Shown: piece by piece, positions 45,809 through 55,200 of the stretch
How positions within the stretch are numbered: position 1 is the first letter of the stretch
Layout: the number at the start of each line of letters is the position of its first letter
Origin: Longimicrobium sp.
Lineage (GTDB): Bacteria; Gemmatimonadota; Gemmatimonadetes; Longimicrobiales; Longimicrobiaceae
DNA: 64,000 nt
Reading direction: 5' to 3'
Assembly: GCA_036389135.1 (NCBI GenBank)
Contig: DASVQP010000027.1
Location: 96,032-160,031, forward strand
The notes under the pieces: model-generated
The model's input: only the letters and a program-made list of their open reading frames with translations
What the model was told of the DNA's origin: nothing
Databases searched by the model: none
Made by a program: the position numbers and the translations under genes

Positions 45809-48739
45809 CTACTCCCCCACCCCACCCGCGCGCACCACATCCACCAGCTCGCCGCGGGAGCCGATCTCCAGCTTGCGAAAGATGTTGGAGAGGTGCGTGG
45901 TGACGGTGCGCGGGGAGATGTCCAGCGTCTTTGCGATCGTCTTGTTGGACTTGCGCGCGGCTACCAGGCGCGCGATCTCGGCCTCGCGCGCGGTGAGGCC
46001 GGCGGCGCCGCTCGCCACTTCGCCGCGCGAGGGGGGGCGGGCGCCCAGCTCGCGGATCTGCTCGCGCGTCTTCGCCAGCTCGCGCTCCGCGCCCAGCCGC
46101 ACGAAGAGTTCGTGGACGCCGCGCAGCTCCTGCAGCGCCTCGTCGGTGCGCCCGGAGTCGCGCAGGCGCGCGGCGAAGTGGCGCCGCAGCCGGGCCGCCG
46201 CCGGGATCACCGGCACCGACTCCAGCCGCTCGGCGGCGGCGCGCAGGCAGCGGATCCCCGCGTCGATGTCGCCGCGCAGCCAGACGAGGAAGGCGTCGCA
46301 GGCGTCCGCCCACGCCAGCCCCAGGCCGTGCCCCAGCCGCCCGGCGTCCTCGCGCAGCCGCGCGCCGATACGGGTGGCGCCCTCCACGTCGCCCATCGAC
46401 AGGTACGCCTCCGCCATGATGGGGAGGACGCGGTGCATCGCCCACACCGTGTACCCCGTGCGGTCCGCCACGGCGAGGCCGCTCTCCCCCACGCGCACCG
46501 CTTCGGCGAAGTCGCCCGCCGCCATGTGGTACGCCGCCCGCCCGCAGTGCGCCGGCACGACGGTGTGCACGTCCAGCGGGTGCTCGGGATCGCCGGCGCC
46601 GGAGAGCTCCCACGCTTCGTCCACGTAGCGCCGCCCCCGTTCCAGGTCTCCGCGGCCCAGGTAGATGAGGCCCGTCCACACCAGCAGCCGCGCCAGGATG
46701 GTGCGCTGCCGCAGCGCGCGCGCGGTGGCGAGGGTGCGCTCCGCGAGGGCCAGCGCCGCGTCCCACTCGCCGGTGTTGGACATCAGCTCCACGGCCAGCT
46801 CCGCGGCGCGCACGCGGTGGATCGGCGAGTGGATCTCGTCCGCGACGCGCTGGCACTCGGCCACGTGGTGGCGGATGGCGGGGGCGTCGCCGGTGAGGCC
46901 GGCCAGCATCCCCATCCCCCAGTGCACCATGCAGCGCAGCCCCGGCTCGCTCTCCTCGCCCGCCAGCGCCAGCGCCCGCTCGCCGTGCGCGCGCGCGCGC
47001 CCCGGCGTTCCCGTCCAGGTGTGCAGCAGGAGGAGGACCAGGTGCACGCGCACCAGCAGCGGAGGCTCGCCCAGCCGCTCGGCGATGTCGAGCGCCTCCT
47101 CCACCTCTTCGCCCGCCTCGGCTGGGGACCCCATCTCCATGAAGCACTCCGCGCGCGCCAAACGCAGCCGCGCGCGCAGCCCCTCGTCGCCGGCACGGCG
47201 GGCGGATTCGAGGCCCGCGTCGAAGTGGCGCAGCGCCTCCGGATAGCGCCCGCCCCAGTAGCGGATCAGGCCGAGACGCCGCTCGGCGGCACCCACCCGC
47301 GCATCGTCACCCGCATCGGCGGCGGCGGCGCGGGCGCGAGTCCACAGGTCGATCGCCGCGTCGAAGTCGCCCAACCGCTGCCGCGCGCGGGCCAGGTCTT
47401 CCACCAAGCCCGCATCGGTGCCGTCGGACCGCTCCAGCGCGGCGCCGAGGTAGTCGGCGGCCTCGTGGTTGGCGTAGCGGGCCAGCGCCGCCCGCCCGGC
47501 CGCGGCCAGGTAGCGCACCGCCTTCTCCGCGTCGCGCGCGTGGGAGCGGACGAAGTGGTACGCGAGACGCCCCGCGTGCTCGGGCGTGTCCGCGCCGTGG
47601 AGCGCCTCCAGCGCCTCGGCCACGCGCGCGTGCAGGAGGCGCGCGCGCGCCAGGCCGAGCCCGCCATACAGCGTCTCGCGCAGCATGGGGTGGGTGAAGT
47701 CGTAGACGACGGCCGCGCCTTCCAGCCGCTCGTCCAGCACGCGCTGCCGGCGCAGCTCCTCAAGCGCCTCCACCAGCTCGGCGTCGCTGGCCTGCGACAC
47801 CTCGCACAGCTCATCGTAGCGCGCGCCGGTGCCGATCACGGCCAGCAGCTCCGCCACCTCGCGCGTGGCGGGCGCCAGCGTGGCGACGCGCTCCATCACG
47901 GCCTCGCGGATGGAGCGCGGCAGCTCGATCCCTTCCAGCTCCGAGCCCCTCCAGCGCCCGTCCTGCAGCGCAAGCCGGCCGGACTTCACCAGCGTCTTGA
48001 GGATCTCTTCCAGGAAGAAGGGATTCCCCCGCGTCCACCCGTACAGCAGCTCCGCCAGCGCCTCGTCAGCCCCGAACAGCTCGCCCACCAGCGCGCCGGT
48101 CCCCTCGCGCGACAAGGGGACGACGGGATGCACGCGTGCGTTCCCCCGCGACTGCTCCAGCGCGCGCAGCCACGCGGCGCCCTGCGTGTCGTTGTACGAT
48201 GCCAGCAGCGCGATCCGCTTGTCGCCCAGGTGGCGCGCGGCGAAGTGCAGCAGCTCCAGCGACGACGCGTCCGCCCACTGCAGGTCGTCGATCAGCAGGA
48301 GGAGGGGGCGGCGCGCGGCGAGCCTCCCCAGGAACTCGGTGAAGCTCCAGAGGAGGCGCGTCTTGAGCTCGGGCTGCGCTTCGGGGCCAGGGCGGTGCAG
48401 GGCGGGGATGAGCCAGGCCAGCTCCGTCTCCCCGCCGCGCGTGAGCGTCGCCAGCGCCTCGGGGGACAACGTGCGGACGATGGGGAGGAGGAGGTCCGCG
48501 ACGGGGGCGTACGGGATGCCGGCCTCCACGGGGTAGGCGCGCCCCACGGCCACGCTCCACCCGCGCCGCTCCGCGTCCTCTGCGGCGGCGCGCAGGAGGC
48601 GGCTCTTTCCGATCCCGCTCTCGCCCGAGAACACCAGCATCCCGCCGCGCCCCGCATCCGCCGAATCCAGCAGCTCGCGCAGCATCGCGACCTCGGCTTC
48701 GCGGCCCACCAGGGGAAGGGAAGGGAGGGGTGAGGACAT
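45809..48739 (-). CDS. AAA-ATPase/TPR transcriptional regulator with LuxR HTH
   Basis: A 976-residue protein from ATG 48739. The N-terminal STAND/AAA ATPase has VGREAEVAMLRELL, Walker A GESGIGKS (39-46) and Walker B LLLLIDDLQWADASS. A long helical-repeat (TPR-like) region follows (about 330-890), ending in a LuxR-type helix-turn-helix (LTAREAEIARLVAARKSNK, then ISPRTVTTHLSNIFRKLEIG). This is the MalT/large LuxR regulator design: ligand binding on the repeats drives ATP-dependent assembly and promoter activation. It is 11 bases from the radical SAM gene and may be co-transcribed with it. The ligand is unknown. Confidence 0.9.
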   Translation of the reverse strand: MSSPLPSLPLVGREAEVAMLRELLDSADAGRGGMLVFSGESGIGKSRLLRAAAEDAERRGWSVAVGRAYPVEAGIPYAPVADLLLPIVRTLSPEALATLTRGGETELAWLIPALHRPGPEAQPELKTRLLWSFTEFLGRLAARRPLLLLIDDLQWADASSLELLHFAARHLGDKRIALLASYNDTQGAAWLRALEQSRGNARVHPVVPLSREGTGALVGELFGADEALAELLYGWTRGNPFFLEEILKTLVKSGRLALQDGRWRGSELEGIELPRSIREAVMERVATLAPATREVAELLAVIGTGARYDELCEVSQASDAELVEALEELRRQRVLDERLEGAAVVYDFTHPMLRETLYGGLGLARARLLHARVAEALEALHGADTPEHAGRLAYHFVRSHARDAEKAVRYLAAAGRAALARYANHEAADYLGAALERSDGTDAGLVEDLARARQRLGDFDAAIDLWTRARAAAADAGDDARVGAAERRLGLIRYWGGRYPEALRHFDAGLESARRAGDEGLRARLRLARAECFMEMGSPAEAGEEVEEALDIAERLGEPPLLVRVHLVLLLLHTWTGTPGRARAHGERALALAGEESEPGLRCMVHWGMGMLAGLTGDAPAIRHHVAECQRVADEIHSPIHRVRAAELAVELMSNTGEWDAALALAERTLATARALRQRTILARLLVWTGLIYLGRGDLERGRRYVDEAWELSGAGDPEHPLDVHTVVPAHCGRAAYHMAAGDFAEAVRVGESGLAVADRTGYTVWAMHRVLPIMAEAYLSMGDVEGATRIGARLREDAGRLGHGLGLAWADACDAFLVWLRGDIDAGIRCLRAAAERLESVPVIPAAARLRRHFAARLRDSGRTDEALQELRGVHELFVRLGAERELAKTREQIRELGARPPSRGEVASGAAGLTAREAEIARLVAARKSNKTIAKTLDISPRTVTTHLSNIFRKLEIGSRGELVDVVRAGGVGE

Positions 48740-48750
48740 CGGGTTCGTGG

Positions 48751-49809
48751 TCAGAAGAGGCCGAGCTGGGGACCCGCCGGCTTCCTGAACGCCGCCGACG
48801 AAAGGGGTTCGAACGTCTCCGGGAGCCCCGCCTTGCGCCGCGCGACGCGAAAGAGCGACTCCAGGTGGTCCGCGTACACCCCCTCGCCCCTGGCGCGGGC
48901 GTGGAAGCGCGAGTCGTACAGCTCGCCGCCGCGCATCTCGCGGATGCGGTTCAGCACGCGGTCCTTGCGATCGGGATAATGGCGCTCCAGCCAGCCTGAG
49001 AAAAGCTCCTTGAGCCCATGCGGCAGCCGCAGCGCGACGTAGCTCGCGAAACTTGCCCCCGCGCGGGCGCTTTCCGCCAGGATCGCGGGGATCTCGTGGT
49101 CGTTGAGCCCGGGGATCACCGGCCCGATCAGCACCCCCGCCGGCACCCCCGCCTCCGCCAGCTTCGCGATCGCCTCCAGCCGCCGCGCGGGGGTGGATGC
49201 GCGCGGCTCCATCACCCGCTGCAGCTCCGCGTCGAGCGTGGTGATGGAGATGAAGACCTTGGCCGCGTCGTGCCGCGCGAGCTGCGCGTACAGATCGGCG
49301 TCGCGCGTGACGGTGTGGCTCTTGGTGATGACGGCGACCGGGTTGCGGAACTCGGCCAGCACCTCCACGCAGCGCCGGGTCAGCCCCAGCTTGCGCTCCA
49401 CGGGCTGGTACGGATCGGTAACGCCGCTCAGCCCCACCGCGTCGCCCTTCCACCCGCGCGCGGAAAGCTCGCGGCGCAGGATCTCGGGCGCGTCCTCCTT
49501 CACCAGGATCTTCGTCTCGAAATCGAGCCCGGCGGAGAAGCCCAGGTACTCGTGCGTGGGGCGCGCGAAGCAGTACGCGCACCCGTGCTCGCAACCGCGG
49601 TACGGGTTGATGCCGTAGTCGAAGCTGACGTCCGGGCTGTCGTTTTTTACGATCAGCGTCTTCGCCGGGTCGCGCAGGAAGACGGTGCGCGGGCCGGGCT
49701 CGTCCGGATCGTACGCGTCCATGTCCGCCACCACTTCGATGCGCTCGAAGCGGTTCGGCGGGTTCTCGGCCGCGCCGCGGCCGCGGATCTGGATCGGTGC
49801 AGATGACAC
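48751..49809 (-). CDS. Radical SAM protein of the PA0069/Rv2578c (SPL-like) family
   Basis: A 352-residue protein with the cluster-binding motif CEHGCAYC in NPYRGCEHGCAYCFARP, the sequence VGLSGVTDPYQPVE, and ITKSHTVTRDADL, typical of the spore-photoproduct-lyase-like branch of radical SAM enzymes. It should bind a 4Fe-4S cluster and cleave SAM; the substrate of the PA0069-type family is not known. The gene is intact. Its first 110 bases and the sequence ahead of its start are duplicated at 51737-51883, where only a fragment of the gene remains. Confidence 0.88.
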   Translation of the reverse strand: MSSAPIQIRGRGAAENPPNRFERIEVVADMDAYDPDEPGPRTVFLRDPAKTLIVKNDSPDVSFDYGINPYRGCEHGCAYCFARPTHEYLGFSAGLDFETKILVKEDAPEILRRELSARGWKGDAVGLSGVTDPYQPVERKLGLTRRCVEVLAEFRNPVAVITKSHTVTRDADLYAQLARHDAAKVFISITTLDAELQRVMEPRASTPARRLEAIAKLAEAGVPAGVLIGPVIPGLNDHEIPAILAESARAGASFASYVALRLPHGLKELFSGWLERHYPDRKDRVLNRIREMRGGELYDSRFHARARGEGVYADHLESLFRVARRKAGLPETFEPLSSAAFRKPAGPQLGLF

Positions 49810-49844
49810 TCGCGCATGGGGTTGGGGTGCTTCCGGAGTACCCC
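49699..49844. repeat. Direct repeat copy A (5' end of radical SAM gene and its upstream sequence)
   Basis: About 146 bases, covering the first ~37 codons of the radical SAM gene and 35 bases ahead of it, recur in the same orientation at 51737-51883 with roughly eight or nine differences by eye. The two copies bracket the SRPBCC, ArsR and glycolipid-binding-like genes. Confidence 0.85.
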
Positions 49845-49894
49845 TTTGCGCGCCGAAAGTGTCCGCGTGGCCCAGAGAACAGCAGAGAAAAGCG

Positions 49895-49935
49895 TCACAC
49901 GGAGGGCACAGAGGGAACTACGAGGCGCAGAGAAA
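49895..49935. repeat. Intergenic repeat, family 1 (left-half, degraded)
   Basis: TCACACGGAGGGCACAGAGG then CGCAGAGAAAACC resembles the left arm of the family 1 hairpin; no right arm follows. Confidence 0.5.
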
Positions 49936-50007
49936 ACCCTTGTCAGCGGGCCGCTCAGGAGGTGATGTGCAACGTGAAGCTTGCGCATTCCGCAGCGGCG
50001 GGTTACG

Positions 50008-50031
50008 ATATGCAACGACGATGTTGCATAT
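50008..50031. promoter_or_regulatory. ArsR-type operator, perfect 9-base palindrome
   Basis: ATATGCAAC-GACGAT-GTTGCATAT is a perfect inverted repeat 35 bases before the SRPBCC start. Its size and symmetry suit a dimeric winged-helix repressor, and the gene pair it precedes encodes one. Confidence 0.75.
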
Positions 50032-50066
50032 TGTGGATCGACTACCAACTGCGGAGACATGAACCG

Positions 50067-50549
50067 ATGAGCATCGAAACAGAAGCAGCCGGGACAGGGA
50101 CCAGCACGGACCGCATCGAAAAGGTGATGGAGCTTCGCGCGCCGCGCTCGCGCGTGTGGCGTGCGATCTCGACCGCGGAAGAGTTCGCGCAGTGGTTCCG
50201 GGTCAAGCTGGATGGGACGTTCGCGGAGGGGGCCACCGTCACGGGGGACGTCAGCCACGCGGACGGCCGGCATGCATGCGCGATTGAGATGCAGATCGAG
50301 CGCATGGAGCCGGAGGGGTACTTCTCGTATCGCTGGCACCCCTACCCGATGGACCCCACAGTGGACTACTCGTCCGAGCCCACCACGCTCGTCGAGTTCA
50401 CGCTCCAGGAAACGGAGAGCGGCACCACCCTCACCATCGTGGAGTCCGGGTTCGACCAGATCCCGATCGCCCGCCGGGCCGAGGCGCTCCTCATGAACAC
50501 GGGCGGGTGGGCCGGGCAGATGAAGAACCTCGCGCGCTATGTCGAGTAG
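50067..50549 (+). CDS. SRPBCC/AHSA1-domain protein
   Basis: A 160-residue protein from ATG 50067. It has the START-like fold pattern of the AHSA1 group: VMELRAPRSRVWRAIST, then EFAQWFRVKLDGTF, YFSYRWHPYP and a long C-terminal helix ending WAGQMKNLARYVE. These proteins form a hydrophobic cup for small ligands; some are chaperone co-factors. The ArsR gene starts inside its last codons. SRPBCC-ArsR pairs are widespread and usually encode a ligand-responsive self-regulating unit. The ligand is unknown. Confidence 0.88.
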   Translation: MSIETEAAGTGTSTDRIEKVMELRAPRSRVWRAISTAEEFAQWFRVKLDGTFAEGATVTGDVSHADGRHACAIEMQIERMEPEGYFSYRWHPYPMDPTVDYSSEPTTLVEFTLQETESGTTLTIVESGFDQIPIARRAEALLMNTGGWAGQMKNLARYVE

Positions 50550-50886
50550 CCGGGGCGCGGCGGCTCTTCAGATCACGGAAGCCGCGCCGGTGTTCGCCGC
50601 TCTGGGAGATGCGACCCGGCTTCGCCTCCTCGGACGCCTCTCCGCCGAGGGGTCGCTCTCCATCACGCGCCTCAGCGAGGGCACCGGAGTGACGCGCCAG
50701 GCGATTACCCGGCACCTCCACGCGCTGGGGGATGCGGGCCTGGTCCGCGATTCACGCCACGGGCGCGAGCGGATCTACGAGCTGGATCTGAGGCGCCTCG
50801 AAATCGCGAAACGCTACCTCGACCACGTCGCGACGCGGTGGGACGATGCCGCGGATCGACTGAGGGCGTTCGTCGAAGAAGAATGA
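50539..50886 (+). CDS. ArsR-family winged-helix repressor
   Basis: A 115-residue protein with the ArsR pattern: APVFAALGDATRLRLLGRL, then GSLSITRLSEGTGVTRQAIT (recognition helix) and RHLHALGDAGLVRDSRHGRE (wing). There are no Cys pairs for metal binding, so it is likely not a metal sensor. Its start overlaps the SRPBCC gene by 11 bases. The palindrome at 50008-50031 is the probable operator, giving autoregulation of the pair. Confidence 0.9.
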   Translation: MSSSRGAAALQITEAAPVFAALGDATRLRLLGRLSAEGSLSITRLSEGTGVTRQAITRHLHALGDAGLVRDSRHGRERIYELDLRRLEIAKRYLDHVATRWDDAADRLRAFVEEE

Positions 50887-50949
50887 CGAGTGACGGCCGG
50901 CTGGGGCTGGACGCCCAGCCGGCCGTGCCCGTTGGACCGGCCGCAGGCT

Positions 50950-51540
50950 TCACTCCGGGACGGCGAGCTCCGCGATCCACAGCCCCTCGTACAGACGCAC
51001 CCGTCCGAACGCGTCCGTGTCCAGCCGCGCCGTGAAGTGCTCACCATCCAGCAAGGCGCGATAGCGATAGACGCGCTCGGCCTCGCGGGTGTACGTCTGC
51101 TCGAGCGGCTCCAGGCGCACATCGGGGAACCGCAGCCAGGCACTGCGTACAGGCCTGGTTTCCCCGACCGCGAGTGCCAGGCGGCGGATTGGAAGCGTGT
51201 TGGTCGCGGGGGTGAACCCGAGGTCGACGTCCAGCGCGCCGTCGAGCTCCCGGAGCGGTGCGCCATCCTGTGACCACCGGCCATTGCCGTCGGCGGAGAG
51301 CGTGAGGTGGATCGCGCGGCCGCCGACCTCGCCCTCTACCAGGGCCGAGCGCGTTACCCATGACGCGTCGCAATCGATCCGATAGTGCAGCGATGCGGCG
51401 ACACCCTCTTCCTCGGCCGCAACCTCCCCGGTCAGCCGCCAGCCCGCGGCTACGCGTGCCATGCGCGCCTCCTCGCGCCCCGGCACGTCGAGCCGGCGCC
51501 AGCGCATCAACGATTCGGCGGGGAAGGCGGGTAGGGTCAC
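50950..51540 (-). CDS. Putative glycolipid-binding (DUF1089) protein
   Basis: A 196-residue soluble protein with the beta-strand pattern of the putative glycolipid-binding family: RWRRLDVPGREEARMARVA, ASLHYRIDCDASWVTRSA, GRWSQDGAPLRELDGALDVD and LRFPDVRLEPLEQTYTREA. The family folds as a beta-barrel-like binding domain whose physiological ligand is not settled. It converges on the SRPBCC-ArsR pair from the other side and lies inside the interval bounded by the radical SAM direct repeats. Confidence 0.75.
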   Translation of the reverse strand: MTLPAFPAESLMRWRRLDVPGREEARMARVAAGWRLTGEVAAEEEGVAASLHYRIDCDASWVTRSALVEGEVGGRAIHLTLSADGNGRWSQDGAPLRELDGALDVDLGFTPATNTLPIRRLALAVGETRPVRSAWLRFPDVRLEPLEQTYTREAERVYRYRALLDGEHFTARLDTDAFGRVRLYEGLWIAELAVPE

Positions 51541-51617
51541 GTAGGCCGGATGAAAGCGTTCGGATGTGCACCATTGAAGGTATCCCGAGTCGAACCGGGC
51601 GTGCCACGGCCTCGGTA

Positions 51618-51847
51618 TCAGCGGCCAAACACCAGGTTCAGCCCCAGGTGGACCGTGTCATCCCCGCGAGGTCACCCAGCGACTTTCCGCGGTACCGCTG
51701 CCGGTCGATGTGGATGCGCGCGGCTCCATCACCCGCTTCGTCTGGATCGTACGCGTCCAGGTCCGCCACCACTTCGATGCGCTCGAAGCGGTTAGGCGGG
51801 TTCTTGGCCGCGCCTCGGCCGCGGATCTGGATCGGTGCAGATGACAC
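51618..51847 (-). pseudogene. Chimeric gene remnant: radical SAM 5' end fused to a yceI 3' end
   Basis: Read on the minus strand, the piece starts like the radical SAM gene (MSSAPIQIRGRGAAKNPP to ADLDAYDPDEA). It then carries a scrap matching an internal part of that gene (GGATGCGCGCGGCTCCATCA) and ends as a diverged yceI tail: IDRQR-YRGKSLGD, then in another frame GDDTVHLGLNLVFGR and a stop. The intact yceI at 57797 has IDRQRWGVAYRGTSLG and DDTVHLGLNLVFGR. It is a recombination scar with no function as a protein. The 69-residue open frame from 51847 is an accident of the fusion. Confidence 0.8.
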
Positions 51848-51883
51848 TCGCGCATGGGGGTTTGGGTGCTTCCGGAGTACCCC
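51737..51883. repeat. Direct repeat copy B (radical SAM 5' end and upstream sequence)
   Basis: This is the second copy of the 49699-49844 repeat, in the same orientation. Differences include GTTCGGCGG to GTTAGGCGG and GGTTGGGG to GGTTTGGG. The sequence past GGAGTACCCC at its right end is no longer shared. Confidence 0.85.
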
Positions 51884-52232
51884 GGGAGCGCCAGGTCGGC
51901 GGCACCCCTTGTTGCCCTTCGCTCCGCCGTTACATATTCCACTTCCCGCCCGTTACCGCGCGCTTCACCGGACGACACGCCACTTCATCGATTAACCAGA
52001 GCCGAGCCGCCAGTGCGCGGCCCTCGCGCTCGCCGCGAACGTGTTACACCGTCCTCTGCCCAGCGTAGCAGCCGTTCTCCGGGATGTCCGAAACCCGGTG
52101 GGGGGCGCGTACGGAACGACAATGAAGTGGTCGGGCAGGACCCGAGCGACGCACGCCCGCCCCCAACCGGCCAAGGCGGTTTCAATCAGCCAAGCTGACC
52201 GACGACCTGAACAAAATGAAGGAGGATTTTCG
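51884..52232. other. Gap before the CHAT module; no gene seen
   Basis: After the repeat boundary I see no supported gene. AAGGAGG at 52219-52225 is the ribosome-binding site of the CHAT gene. The long open frame crossing this interval from 52041 on the plus strand is an unsupported upstream extension. Confidence 0.6.
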
Positions 52233-55200
52233 ATGCCGGATGCGGACCGCACGCGAGAGATGGAGGAGCGGATTGAAGGGTGGCTCGGGGACGAAAGAAC
52301 CCGTGCGGCACTCCTTCTGGAGCTCGCGCCGTCGGTTCCCGAGAAGCTTGTGCGAGACTTCGTTCGTTTCGCGCGGGAGATAGAAGAACCGCTTTCCCGT
52401 TTCCTGATACTCCAGGCGCTGTCCGAAAGAGCATCCGGATCTCTTCGGGAGGAGGTTCGGCGAGAAGCGGGTCGTGCGGCGGAAGCGGTCCCGGATGCAG
52501 AGCAGCGGACCGCGGCAATGCTGCACCTCCACGAAAAGGGGAGAGTTCCGCTCGGTGCGGTTCTGGAAACCATCGATGAATCCCGGATCATCGCCGACCC
52601 GCTCCTTCGCGCGCGCGCGCTTGCCGGCGTCACACAGAATCTGCTTCGCGACCCCAAAGGGTTCCAGGGTGCGGACGCACTGCGCACGTTCGAGGCGCTT
52701 TCTCGGCAGTTGGAGGTCCCGGCTCACGACCGGGGGTATCCGGGGACGCGAGAAGCGCTGGCCCAGGTCACGGGCGACTTCCTGCGCGGGATTGCCGGCA
52801 GACTGACGGCCCGGGAGCAGTGGGCCGCGCTCCAAACCGCACGCACGATCGGTGATGAGAATCTAAGAGCGAGCACACTGGTGACGATGGCGCCCCTCCT
52901 GCGTGACGAGTTACGCACGGAAGGTGTGATGGCCGCGCGGGAGTTGGTCGGGGAAGAGGCCCGCGCCCGTGCGCTCATCGGGTTCGTGCCCGAGCTGGGA
53001 CAGGCCCCGGGGCTTCAGGTTGGGGTAGCCCGTGAGGCGCTCGGCCTTGCCCACTCCATTCGGCACTGGCAATCCCAGGCGGCCGGGTTCCGCAGGTTGA
53101 ATCAAGGGATCCCGGATGCGGCCGTGGAGGACGCTCTGTCCGCGGAACTCGCCCTCCGGGGCGCAGGCGTGAAGTCGCGAGCGCTGGCCTCTCTTGCGCC
53201 ACGACTCGAACTCGACCAGCTAGATCAGGTTGCCGGGGCGGCCGTGGATCTGCCGCACAGCTGGGGAAAGGTGCACCTGCTGGAGTCGGCTCGCGACCGC
53301 GCGGGTTCCCTCTTGGAGCCGCGCGCCCGCCGGCTCGCGCGGGAACTGGAGGACCGGCTGCAGGAGATCCACTGGTCACCTTCAGCCGGTTATGCCGCAT
53401 ACGGCACCGGCATGGCGCAGCGCGCCAGGAGCACGGGAGCCGCCCTGTACGATGTATTGGCGCTTCGCCCAAGGTCCTTTGCAGCACACGACGCGGAAAT
53501 TGCCTCGTTCGTCCGGTGGAACCCGGAAGCGGCGGCTGACATTCTGGTGCGGCGACTACGAGGGGAGCCGCCGATGCCAGCCTCCCCGGCTTATCCCCGC
53601 GAGAGCTCGGCGGCGCGGCGCGTAGACATCGGGATTGAGCGGTTGGGTGGCCGGGATGTCTTCGAAGGCATCGACCCCGAACAGGCCCTGCAGCCCGGAC
53701 AGGCGTACCGGCTACGCGTGCACGTGGGCACCCCCTTGCCCGCAAGCCTGGTGGTAGGAGAGGTGCCGCCGATCGACGGCCTGCTTCCCGCCCCTGATGA
53801 CGGGCGTGGGCACGAACTGGACGTTGTCGTTTTCCCCAAGACGTTCCAGTTGCGCTCCCCGGCGGTACAGCCCCTGCGGCTCCCCCTGCGCGGAAGCTCG
53901 GCCCCGGTGTTCTTCACTGTGAATGCACCCGAGAAACCCGGACGCGCGGAGATGCGGATCGCGGTATACCACCGCGGGCACATGGTTCAATCGTTCCTGC
54001 TCACGGCTCCCGTGGGCGAGTTCGCGACCAAGAGGGACAGGGTGCAGGTGCGGCTCGACTTTGCCGCGACGGAGCAACTGGTCACGGAAGAGATCGAGAT
54101 GCTGGGTGAGCGTGCGCTCTCCGTGGGCGTGAACCAGGACGCCGGGGGGTCGCATACCTTCATGGTCAAGCGGGGCGGCACGGCCGAGGGATTCACTCTG
54201 GACGAGACTTTGGTCAGCCGCCATGTGGGCGAATTTCGCAAGCTGCTCGAGGACGCGACCTTCGTTCCACCCATCACACCCGGACAGGAGAAGCCGCGGT
54301 TCAACAGCTATCCTGATCCGGGTGCCGAGACCGATCCGGTGTTCCACGGCTATGTACGCCTGCTGGCGGACTTCGGCCGGAATCTGTACGACATGCTGCA
54401 AGGCAAGCTCTCCGACGCCGGGCACGAGGAAGTGCGGTCGCTGGCGGAAGTGAGCGACAAGGTGATCCAGGTGGTCCGCCACGACGCGAACATGGCGTTT
54501 CCGTGGGGAATCATCTACGACTATCCGCTGGATTCCGCCCTGGTCGGGGCCCCAACCCGCCCCGTCTGCCTGGGGAGCCCGCTCCCGGAGCTCGGTGCAG
54601 CGCCGGCTTCCACGCGCAAGTGGGGCTGCCCCCATAATCCCGGGCACGACGTCTACTGCATCGAAGGCTTCTGGGGAGTGCGCCACCGCATCGAGCAGCG
54701 CATCGGCAGGACGGCGGGCGTGGAGACGGTGGTGCGGCGGCCCGCGGGACGTCCGGGGGTGATGCTCGCCACCGGCATCGAGGACGAGAATGCAAATGAA
54801 CTCGCCAAGCAGCTGGGTGATGACCTCGGTGCGGAGCTCGCGCTGCTGCGCAAGGACGACGATCTTTTGGATCTGCTCTGGGATCCCGCTCGCCGCCCCG
54901 CCGTGCTCGTGGTGCTCGGCCACCTGGAGACCGGTCATATCCAGGGCGAGCCGCCGGGCCCGCGGATCGTGCTCCTTCCGAAGAGCACGTGGCCCCCACC
55001 CGCCGCGGTCCCCAAGCGGCACTGGCTGATGCCGCCCGCGGTCACGGGAATGACGCAGGAGCGCGGGCGATGGAAGGACGACCCGCGGACGCTGGTTCTG
55101 CTGATGGCCTGCTGTTCCGCCGCCACCGAGGTAGGCACGCTCAACGACCTGGTGACCAGTCTCACGCCGTTGGGAGTGGGGGCCGTGGTAGGGACGGAGA

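Noticed and set aside
51638..51847. A genuine 69-residue protein
   Set aside because: It is an accidental fusion of a radical SAM start and a yceI tail, with internal frame changes.
52041..52232. Upstream extension of the CHAT gene
   Set aside because: ATG 52233 has an ideal ribosome-binding site, and the extension lacks protein-like composition.
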